In this document: positions 53,446 through 61,223 of the stretch, piece by piece
Layout of the letters: each line of letters opens with the position of its first letter
Numbering within the stretch: the first letter of the stretch is position 1
Assembly: GCA_029838215.1 (NCBI GenBank)
Contig: JALGVI010000017.1
Location: 1-64,000 of the forward strand
Length of the DNA stretch: 64,000 bases
Direction of reading: 5' to 3'
DNA from: Candidatus Helarchaeota archaeon
GTDB taxonomy: Archaea; Asgardarchaeota; Lokiarchaeia; Helarchaeales; RDOG01
Made by a program: the position numbers and the translations under genes
Notes under the pieces: generated by a model
The model's input: only the letters and a program-made list of their open reading frames with translations
Told to the model about the DNA's origin: nothing
Databases searched by the model: none

Positions 53446-54099
53446 TTAAAAGGACAGTAGTCTAAGAATGGAAAGAATAAAAAAAAGACATTGGGAACTG
53501 ATGTTAAGTATAAGAAAATAATTTTTTTTAATGAAATAAAACGAGATTTCGGGTTCATTTTGCATAAAATTATCTGTTAGAACAACATTTAAAAAAAGAA
53601 TGAGCATTATTGCAAATGATAGTCCGAGTCCAAAGTTGACAATGAATCCTTCGATTAAAATCGTGATCAAAAAGTAACTAGGTAATGGAACAACTATTTG
53701 AATGACCTGATCGAATAGAACATAACAAGTAATGCCTATAAAAATTATAGAAGCGAACTTGCATTGATATTGTGATTTGAAATGGAGATCCTTGTCTTTT
53801 TCTTGAAATGATCCCCTGATTTTCGGAATTCTTGATGTTTCGACCATCTGGGAAATCACATACACGAGGAATAGAACATTCATCGAACAAGATGTATAAA
53901 AAAAGAAAAAAACATCTGTTTTTAGAAAATTCATACCAAAAATACTCACAAAACCAATACCAGGAATCAATGAATAAATATGAAGAACTTCTACAAAATA
54001 CATAAAACATAATGTGAGGTAGAATGAAATTACAAAGATTATAACTAAGAATCTGATTTTGGTATTTCGAATGTGTGAAATGGTTATAGATTTCATCAT
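53446..54099 (-). CDS. Polytopic membrane protein, unknown
   Basis: 217 residues with about five to six membrane segments (residues 15-40, 45-65, 65-85, 112-135, 140-170, 190-215). No family recognised. A different frame overlaps its first two thirds but is not hydrophobic in a regular way, so I prefer this one. It is divergent from the ribosomal protein pair with 167 bases between. Confidence 0.5.
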   Translation of the reverse strand: MMKSITISHIRNTKIRFLVIIFVISFYLTLCFMYFVEVLHIYSLIPGIGFVSIFGMNFLKTDVFFFFYTSCSMNVLFLVYVISQMVETSRIPKIRGSFQEKDKDLHFKSQYQCKFASIIFIGITCYVLFDQVIQIVVPLPSYFLITILIEGFIVNFGLGLSFAIMLILFLNVVLTDNFMQNEPEISFYFIKKNYFLILNISSQCLFFILSILRLLSF

Positions 54100-54266
54100 T
54101 TAGCTCCAAGATACTGGATTTTAAAACCTTACAGACTTTTTTTGAATCTCGAAAATGATTTTTTTCGTAAAAATTATAAACATATTCTATTTTTAGAATC
54201 AAGAAATAAAAATTGTACGATTATTGATAAGGCTAAAAATTAAGTGAAATCAGGTAGTAATTCATA

Positions 54267-54530
54267 ATGACATCGATGTACGAAATCATCTTGAAACCGC
54301 TAATGACAGAATCGTCATTTAATCTCATTGAAAAGGAAAATAAATTAATATTTATTGTAAAAAGGGACGCAAATAAAAAAATGATAAAATGGGCGGTTGA
54401 AAAACTTTTCAACGTAAAAGTTGAAAAAGTTAATACCTTAATACAAAAAGATGGTAAGAAAAAAGCGTACGTAAGGCTTTCTCCTGAGTATATAGCTGGT
54501 GACATTGCCACTAATTTAGGAATTTTCTAA
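54267..54530 (+). CDS. rpl23: Ribosomal protein uL23
   Basis: 87 residues. Starts MYEIILKPLMTESS after a short leader, then the family's KLIFIVKRDANKKMIKWAVEKLF and the C-terminal GKKKAYVRLSPEY. Binds 23S rRNA near the exit tunnel. 13 bases separate it from rpl2. Complete, normal size. Its usual partners uL3 and uL4 are not upstream. Confidence 0.95.
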   Translation: MTSMYEIILKPLMTESSFNLIEKENKLIFIVKRDANKKMIKWAVEKLFNVKVEKVNTLIQKDGKKKAYVRLSPEYIAGDIATNLGIF

Positions 54531-54543
54531 GTGGGGTCATAAA

Positions 54544-55260
54544 ATGGGAAAACGAATTCGAGTTCAACGTCAGAGTTCAAAAGTCTTTAGAGCACCAACG
54601 CATAAGGCACTAAATCCTGTAAAATACGTTCCATTATCTGATAAACCCAAGTTAACTGGTGTAATTCAAGAAATAACTCATGAACCTCGGCGGGGTGCGC
54701 CTCTAGCAAAAATAAAGTATGAAAATAATATGACAAAGTATCAAATCATACCAGAATCAATTTATGTAGGGAAACAGGTCGAAGTTGGGGCAAAAGCAGA
54801 ACTCGAAATTGGAAATGTGTTACCATTAATCCGCATCCCTGAAGGAATTCCAATTTGTAACATTGAAGGTAATCCTGGAGATGGTGGAAAGTTCATTCGA
54901 TCTTCTGGGTGCTATGGGACGATTCAATCTCGTTCACGTGAAAAGGTTGTCGTGAAATTAAAATCGGGACAATTAAAATCATTTAACCCATTATGTCGGG
55001 CAACAATTGGAATCGTGGCGGGTGGTGGACGACCTGAAAAACCGTTTGTAAAAGCAGGAACAAAACATCACTTAATGCGTGCAAAAGGTCGGAGATGGCC
55101 CGTAGTTCGAGGTGTTGCAATGAATGCTTGTAGCCATCCTCACGGTGGTGGAGGACACCAACACATTGGGAAGAAAGGATCTTGTGTTTCGAGGAATGCA
55201 CCTCCTGGTCGCAAAGTGGGTCTTATTGCTGCCCGGAGGTCTGGAAAAAAGAAGAAATAA
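54544..55260 (+). CDS. rpl2: Ribosomal protein uL2
   Basis: 238 residues of normal archaeal length. Recognised from GKRIRVQRQ, TGVIQEITHEPRRGAPLAKI, EGIPICNIEGNPGDGGKFIRSSG (part), VVAGGGR-type segment and the C-terminal MNACSHPHGGGGHQHIGKKG containing the peptidyl-transferase His. Follows rpl23 by 13 bases. The genes normally after it (uS19, uL22, uS3) are missing here; a convergent minus-strand gene ends 12 bases downstream. Confidence 0.96.
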   Translation: MGKRIRVQRQSSKVFRAPTHKALNPVKYVPLSDKPKLTGVIQEITHEPRRGAPLAKIKYENNMTKYQIIPESIYVGKQVEVGAKAELEIGNVLPLIRIPEGIPICNIEGNPGDGGKFIRSSGCYGTIQSRSREKVVVKLKSGQLKSFNPLCRATIGIVAGGGRPEKPFVKAGTKHHLMRAKGRRWPVVRGVAMNACSHPHGGGGHQHIGKKGSCVSRNAPPGRKVGLIAARRSGKKKK

Positions 55261-55272
55261 TTCAAAGTTGTC

Positions 55273-58200
55273 TCAGGTATTTTTTAATTTTTCCGAATAT
55301 TTTTCAAAGAATTCCGTATCTTTCAAAATTTTGAAATCCTTGCAAAATTCCTCCACTTCTTCTAGAATTGGTAGGTTTTGCATATTCTTATTCGGCATTG
55401 TATGACGACTATCTACTGATGATTCCAATTGAAGATTTTTTAGATCTTCGACCTTATTCTCACAATAAACCTGAATTTTTTTCCATTCTCTATAATTAAA
55501 AGCAGAAAGTTGAATATACTTTAAATTTTCTTGCTTCAAATATTGTAAAAATTTATTTTTCAAGGAAAAAAAAGGCACGATAATCAATATACTCTTAACT
55601 TCCATTTTAACGTGTTCTTCCATTTGACGAATCTTCGTTATGAATTCTTGCTTAGACAAATCTTCTGTAATAATCAAACCATTACAGTTTCTTGATGGAA
55701 TGAAGAAATCAAATGGTTTGCAATCATCAAATTTCATAAACTTATTTTTCCTAAATTCTTCCATCATTTTTTCTCTAATTATCTTTCTGCTAACGTTTAA
55801 TTTAGGGTTTTTATAGATGATCGAAATTCTACGATCCATGTTTGATTTATAAACGGGAATTGATGTCTCAAGAAGCAGCCTATTTCGCAAAAGTTTTGCA
55901 AGTATCGAGTTGAACCTATTTATATTCATTTCAATTTGTGAAATCACGTCTCGTTTTAATACGTAACCGTTAGTCATCATATGATAAATAAAAAAATAAA
56001 GTTCCTTTTCTTCATTAGTAAAGTTTTCCAATGCTGAAAAATCTTTAAAGTTGTTGCTTTGCACGCTCAGCTTATTTTCTTTATAGTCTTTCATTTGAAA
56101 AAATTTTCTAAAATTTGAAGTATTTGATTGAAAAATTTCGTCTAGTGTAATTGGAACATTTGGTGAAAATGGAGCTCGAATTCTAAATGGAAACGGAAAA
56201 TTCAATGTGCTCATGATTGCTTCACGTTTGGGAATTGTTCTTAAGTATTTTTCTTGTTCCTCGTTTAAATTTTGATAGTTTGATACTTTATCCGTATCAT
56301 TTTTATCCGTCAATCGAAAACTTATTTTTACTGCAGAATTTGAGATGATATCACTTGAAATCTCAGGACGAGTTGCAATAGATATCATTGATTCACCGAC
56401 CCCTCTTAACAATAATGGAATATCTTCGCCTAATGACGTTTCGGATATCTCTCTCAAGATAGACGGAACTAAAAGTTGCGCGTCCTCAATTATAGTAACG
56501 TGTTTTAAATCATTTGTTACTCCTCTTCTAAGAGCTTCATCTATTGCATATTTTAGGATAATGTTCATTAATAACCTAACATCTTCTTTGGTACCTTGTT
56601 TATAAATAACGTTTGAAAGATCGAAGACAACCTTATGCTTCATTAATTCTTCAAATGGGATTGTTGTTCTATCCGTATTTAAAATCTCTCCTAGAATACC
56701 ACTTACAAATTTCGTAAAACGATTTTCTATCGCCGCAATTGTCATTACGATGGCCTTATTCTCAGATCTATTTTCCAATGAATAACTGCGTAGTTCTTCG
56801 AAAAAGGATTTAAAATCACGTTTATTCTTGTCTCTTATGCATTTTATTAGAACCTCTCTTGTAATTTTCTCCATTTGTGGGCTAAATTCTAATTTTGAAT
56901 ACGAATCTTTAGTTAAAGTGCTCTTAAATACTTCTTTTAAAATGGAAAATATTTTATTTGCATGATTTTCTGGATTAGCTCGATGTGGATCGAATAAATT
57001 GATTTTAAGTGAATTTTGTTCATCACCTAAAATGAAAACTAAGACTGGTTCCTTAATCCGCTTTATGAGGTTCCTGTAATCTCCTTTCCATTCTAGGACC
57101 ATCCAATTAATTTTAGGAAATTTATTTGTCAACTCAATTAGCATATTCTTTGTAAATTCCGTTTTGCCCATTCCAATTAAACCAGTAATGAACACGTTTA
57201 ACTTCACTTCTTCAATATCTAAAAAAGCACGAAATAACTCTTGGTTTCCATACAGAACATCTCCAATATAGATTTGTGTACTATTCGGATTATCAATTAT
57301 GGGAGGTAATTCAAAGTTGGGGATTTGAATTCTCTGAATTGTGGAAGGAAATGCTTGTTCAGGCAAGTGAAAAGTCGCTATAAGTTGTTCTGTAGTCATT
57401 TCAAGAGAATCCAGAAGTCCACGCATTAAGGCAATGGGAAGAGCTTTAAGCAATTTATAGTTCTCTATACTTAATATTTTAACAATTTGGTTGGAATCGG
57501 AAAATATATTTTTCAGTATCGCTTTAGCTTTATCAATATTCCTTTGTAATTGGACTAAATTATGAGATTTTAAGACTAAATAATTAGATACTTTCCAAAA
57601 CTGAACGAATTCCATATGCTTGATGTTAAGGAGATTTATACGAATTTCTTCCGTCGCAAGCATCTCATCAATCTGTTTACTCGAATTGTAAAATGAAGCG
57701 AAATTGTCTTGCACTTTTTGCTTGAATCTTGAGAAATCTTGACTAAAACTTGGTTTTATTGAAGAAATAAAATGACAATTGATTTTATTAGAAAGAAAAT
57801 TATTAATGAGTTGATCAATTTGTGTGAGAGTTGATTCAGCTTTTATTGCAGGAATGGAATCAAATTTTAAAATGCTAATATATAGGTCATCTATTTTTCT
57901 GTTTATTTGTATTATATTTTTTTCAACTTTCTTATATTTATAATTGCCTAACCCTAAAATCTCTTTCCATTCATATGTTAATTCATCACCTGTTAATACT
58001 CTAAATCCAATTCCATTAAAAACGGTTTTAAATGTAGTTTCGAGGAATAAAACTTTTGCCTCTAGTTCGCCGACTAACTTATCAACTGATTTTCTTCCAC
58101 TTATCATTAAAATAAATTGAATTTCGATTTTATTATTGCGAATTACAATCTCATATGATAATTGAGGAATTTGTCGTGCAATATTGACCAAATGGTAAAA

Positions 58201-58815
58201 AAGATAATTTGTATTTCCCATTTTAAGTAAGCGGTCAACGATCCTAGGAATTTCGCGTTCCTCTCTCATGGAAATATTCTTAGGAATTTCTGTTATTTTG
58301 ATAATTGCTAAAACTTTTTTATGACCATTTTTTCCTCTGAATATTAGTGCACATTCCCCGACTTCAGTATCTTTTACGGAAAAACGATATTTTGCCACAT
58401 CAAGAAGAGAAATAATAAGGGTAATCTCAACAACAATAACAATGAACGATATACAAAATGAAATAGGGTTGAACATTTCATAGATACTGAATAAACTTAA
58501 TAGTAAAGACATTACAATCGTGCTGAATATAATGGATATAGTAATATTCACGATTTCATCTTTTGAAAGAAAGGAAAGACCGAGGAATCCAAGTAAGAAA
58601 AGAATTGTACCGTAATTACTAAAGTAAATAAAAAAGACAGGATTCTGAATAATTGGCACTCCTCTTATTACGTAAATTATGTAAATATTGAAAATTAAGT
58701 CAATTAATTTTGGTACTGAAGTATTGAAATAAACATTAAAAATAAAAACAAATAGGGTGTTAAAGAAAGTAATTCCAAAAAGGAATAAACAGCTACCTAA
58801 CAAAATATGAACCAA
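55273..58815 (-). CDS. Membrane-anchored HerA/TraG-like AAA ATPase
   Basis: 1180 residues. The first 145 contain about five membrane segments. A long helical region follows, then a HerA/VirD4-type ATPase domain from about residue 520: Walker A GLIGMGKTEF (about 541-550), VLEWKGDYRNLIKRI, Walker-B-like VTIIEDAQLL and a sensor-like ISIATRPEISSD. The final 250 residues are helical with a winged-helix look (TNGYVLKRDVISQIEMN). Such ATPases pump DNA or protein through membranes; the membrane anchor suggests a surface or conjugation-like complex. TTG start. First bases overlap the end of the upstream small membrane gene by 19 bases. Confidence 0.8.
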   Translation of the reverse strand: MVHILLGSCLFLFGITFFNTLFVFIFNVYFNTSVPKLIDLIFNIYIIYVIRGVPIIQNPVFFIYFSNYGTILFLLGFLGLSFLSKDEIVNITISIIFSTIVMSLLLSLFSIYEMFNPISFCISFIVIVVEITLIISLLDVAKYRFSVKDTEVGECALIFRGKNGHKKVLAIIKITEIPKNISMREEREIPRIVDRLLKMGNTNYLFYHLVNIARQIPQLSYEIVIRNNKIEIQFILMISGRKSVDKLVGELEAKVLFLETTFKTVFNGIGFRVLTGDELTYEWKEILGLGNYKYKKVEKNIIQINRKIDDLYISILKFDSIPAIKAESTLTQIDQLINNFLSNKINCHFISSIKPSFSQDFSRFKQKVQDNFASFYNSSKQIDEMLATEEIRINLLNIKHMEFVQFWKVSNYLVLKSHNLVQLQRNIDKAKAILKNIFSDSNQIVKILSIENYKLLKALPIALMRGLLDSLEMTTEQLIATFHLPEQAFPSTIQRIQIPNFELPPIIDNPNSTQIYIGDVLYGNQELFRAFLDIEEVKLNVFITGLIGMGKTEFTKNMLIELTNKFPKINWMVLEWKGDYRNLIKRIKEPVLVFILGDEQNSLKINLFDPHRANPENHANKIFSILKEVFKSTLTKDSYSKLEFSPQMEKITREVLIKCIRDKNKRDFKSFFEELRSYSLENRSENKAIVMTIAAIENRFTKFVSGILGEILNTDRTTIPFEELMKHKVVFDLSNVIYKQGTKEDVRLLMNIILKYAIDEALRRGVTNDLKHVTIIEDAQLLVPSILREISETSLGEDIPLLLRGVGESMISIATRPEISSDIISNSAVKISFRLTDKNDTDKVSNYQNLNEEQEKYLRTIPKREAIMSTLNFPFPFRIRAPFSPNVPITLDEIFQSNTSNFRKFFQMKDYKENKLSVQSNNFKDFSALENFTNEEKELYFFIYHMMTNGYVLKRDVISQIEMNINRFNSILAKLLRNRLLLETSIPVYKSNMDRRISIIYKNPKLNVSRKIIREKMMEEFRKNKFMKFDDCKPFDFFIPSRNCNGLIITEDLSKQEFITKIRQMEEHVKMEVKSILIIVPFFSLKNKFLQYLKQENLKYIQLSAFNYREWKKIQVYCENKVEDLKNLQLESSVDSRHTMPNKNMQNLPILEEVEEFCKDFKILKDTEFFEKYSEKLKNT

Positions 58816-59159
58816 TAGAGTATGTTCTCTTGAAATTTGCTTTTTTTTTTAATATATCTGAAAAATAGCCCCCCTAAGATTAATGACTCGCCAAGTATTG
58901 CAAATATGAATAAGAGATTTATTTGTTCAATCAACGAATTTAGTATAAATAAGAAATTTATTAGTCCATATAACGAAGGAAACTCTAAAATAAAGTCTGG
59001 AAAGAGGTTGAATTCACTCAGATATATGTTTGCTAGAATGAAACAGGTGATAGTTATGACTATAATTGCTAAACAAGAGAAAACTCTCTCAAGCTCTCTT
59101 GGTCTTGGAGTTTTTACTGGTATTATTTCCTGTTTCACGTATACTTCCTTGTCAACCAT
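58797..59159 (-). CDS. Small membrane protein upstream of the HerA-like gene
   Basis: 120 residues with about three membrane segments (residues 30-47, 60-75, 80-105) after a short soluble start with VKTPRPRELERV. It overlaps the HerA-like gene and so is probably co-translated and part of the same membrane complex. No family recognised. Confidence 0.6.
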   Translation of the reverse strand: MVDKEVYVKQEIIPVKTPRPRELERVFSCLAIIVITITCFILANIYLSEFNLFPDFILEFPSLYGLINFLFILNSLIEQINLLFIFAILGESLILGGLFFRYIKKKSKFQENILYWFIFC

Positions 59160-59234
59160 TTTTATCAGTATTTACTTTTATTGGTCTAAAAGTTTTACGT
59201 TTTGTTTTATATTTTAACTCCACAAAAGAAGAAA

Positions 59235-61052
59235 TCACTTCATTTTCATTTTTTGTAAATTCTTCGCAAGTCTTTTTCTTTTGAAAAGAATAGCTGAGAA
59301 ACATCCAATCAATAACGTTGAGATCGTTAAACCCATGTTTGACATTAAAAACTCCATGAAACCATTTGTAATGAGAATCACGTAATTATATTCTTCAGCA
59401 AGATATGTTCCGTTTCCAAAATAGACGAATTTAATATGGATTGGATTTAACGATTCGGGAATCAATAAGGAAAAAATTAGCTCTCCATTTTCATTTGATA
59501 TCAACGTACTATGATATTTTCCATTCAGATAAACATTTACTTCTTCATTTCCTAAAAAAACACCATTTTTAGTCTGAAAACTAAATTTCAGGATTTTATT
59601 CTTAAGAATATGCCCTAGCAATGTAACTTGAGGAATTATTTCAATGGGAGTGAGTTCTAAATCCCAAAACTCATCATCATATATCTTACCGTTTATTCGA
59701 TATTGTAATAGAACTTCATTTGAGATTGTTTGAGGAAGTGACCAAGAAAAATTTGCCCATCCATCCATAGAATAGACTTCTTTTACTTTTTTCCATTCTG
59801 TATTTTCCCAAAAAAATAATTCAATACATTCACCATCTAATATTTCTCGAGATGAATGTGCATCTTTAAAAAAAAATGAAAAATCCATAATTCGACTTTC
59901 AGGATTTTTATGAACTAAAACATGACAGGATAATGGCCTTGGTTTAATTTGAATGGGAACAATTTTTGTTAAATTACTACCTTGCTCAAATGGAATTGCT
60001 TCCAAAATGAGATCATGTATCCCGCTTTCATTCAAGGATTGAAATACTATTTGATGATTCAAGTGATTAGATGTATCTAAAAAACCAAAATCAGAATTGA
60101 ATAGATATGACACGTTTGAGAGAAATTCTGTTTGCACCTGAATGTTTATTTGTGGATGTTCGTAAGAAACAACTGGAAAAATGTTGCTTGCATTTAAGAT
60201 AGAAACGAAAAATGAATTATTTATATCAAGCACCTCGAATTGTAAATTTAAGTTTAATGGGTTATAATCTATCGTTTCAATATTATTTAATATTGCCCGA
60301 TACATTCCAGATTTTCCACTATCCGTATCTAAAGTAAGATTCAAGATTCCTTCTGAATTTGTAGAAACATTTTCGTTTGATATTAAAACGAAATCAGGAT
60401 CGAATAATTGACAATTTATTAATTGATTGCGAAATTTAAATGTAGAATTATGCTCATTATAGAATTGGATCGAAATCTTTGTTTTATTTCCTTGAAATAT
60501 TATTGAAGGGTATTGATCTAGGATTTGGTAAGCGAGATCTGCCTTGAATATTCTTATTCCATTGACCGATTTTAACGTAACACCTTCTATAGCTCCTGTT
60601 CCTTCTGGATCGATCTCTATTTCTATATTTGCAACAGCTCTAACATCTGATTGCGTAACTGGATCATAACTTTCAGGATCTAAAAAGATCACTTTTGAGA
60701 TTTCGAAATTCTCTCTTGGATGCGGTAAAAAATGATCATCAAAATAAAAATTCTCAAGATCTAACGAGTTGCGGATCACCTCATATTGTGATGAAACATT
60801 TAATACATAAGTTGTTGAAATTCTTATTGATTCACCTATTTCATAATACCCTGCCCCATACATATCAACTGTATAAATTGAGATATTCTTCCATTCTTCT
60901 TCATCTGTTATTTGAATTATCTTTGGTAACTGGAACTGAGAACTTACTTGTATATTAGTTACAAAAATTGAAATCGCGAAAACAAATATTAGAATCACAC
61001 TCAAAAAAAGCACGAATATCGTGATGCTGGTCCTAGAATGAACGTGTTTCAT
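59235..61052 (-). CDS. Large cell-surface protein, N- and C-terminal membrane anchors
   Basis: About 605 residues from the ATG at 61052. An N-terminal membrane segment (SITIFVLFLSVILIFVFAI) is followed by roughly 550 residues of beta-rich sequence with many N-x-S/T sites (YNEHNSTFKF, NVSTNSEG, ILNASNIF), probably Ig-like or similar repeats outside the cell, then a C-terminal membrane segment and basic tail (FKRKRLAK). I choose ATG at 61052 rather than the in-frame codon at 61106 because a TATA box at 61076-61083 puts transcription start at about this ATG (leaderless), and a palindrome occupies the upstream codons. 75 bases upstream of the small membrane gene. Confidence 0.7.
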   Translation of the reverse strand: MKHVHSRTSITIFVLFLSVILIFVFAISIFVTNIQVSSQFQLPKIIQITDEEEWKNISIYTVDMYGAGYYEIGESIRISTTYVLNVSSQYEVIRNSLDLENFYFDDHFLPHPRENFEISKVIFLDPESYDPVTQSDVRAVANIEIEIDPEGTGAIEGVTLKSVNGIRIFKADLAYQILDQYPSIIFQGNKTKISIQFYNEHNSTFKFRNQLINCQLFDPDFVLISNENVSTNSEGILNLTLDTDSGKSGMYRAILNNIETIDYNPLNLNLQFEVLDINNSFFVSILNASNIFPVVSYEHPQINIQVQTEFLSNVSYLFNSDFGFLDTSNHLNHQIVFQSLNESGIHDLILEAIPFEQGSNLTKIVPIQIKPRPLSCHVLVHKNPESRIMDFSFFFKDAHSSREILDGECIELFFWENTEWKKVKEVYSMDGWANFSWSLPQTISNEVLLQYRINGKIYDDEFWDLELTPIEIIPQVTLLGHILKNKILKFSFQTKNGVFLGNEEVNVYLNGKYHSTLISNENGELIFSLLIPESLNPIHIKFVYFGNGTYLAEEYNYVILITNGFMEFLMSNMGLTISTLLIGCFSAILFKRKRLAKNLQKMKMK

Positions 61053-61075
61053 GACTTTTAATTTCAATGGAATAT

Positions 61076-61083
61076 GATATAAA
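61076..61083 (-). promoter_or_regulatory. TATA box for the surface protein gene
   Basis: TTTATATC on the minus strand, about 28 bases before the ATG at 61052, as expected for a leaderless archaeal message. Confidence 0.6.
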
Positions 61084-61084
61084 C

Positions 61085-61115
61085 AACACGACCCTATTTT
61101 GCGCAAAATCGTGTT
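61085..61115. promoter_or_regulatory. Nested palindrome between divergent genes
   Basis: AACACGA and TCGTGTT flank a perfect 14-base palindrome ATTTTGCGCAAAAT. Adjacent to the TATA box of the surface protein gene and about 110 bases from the EF-2 paralogue; an operator for one or both is plausible. Confidence 0.5.
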
Positions 61116-61223
61116 TTATTTCTTACTTTTTTTTAATTATGGTCTTTACATTTAAAACGGTAGTTAGTTATAATAATCAAAAAATAAAATTTTTTTAAAA
61201 AAGCTCACGCAAGTTGAGATTGG

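Noticed and set aside
53678-54202. 174-codon frame overlapping the membrane protein gene
   Set aside because: Composition looks like a shadow frame (many Cys, Tyr, Phe); the 53446-54099 frame has regular membrane segments.
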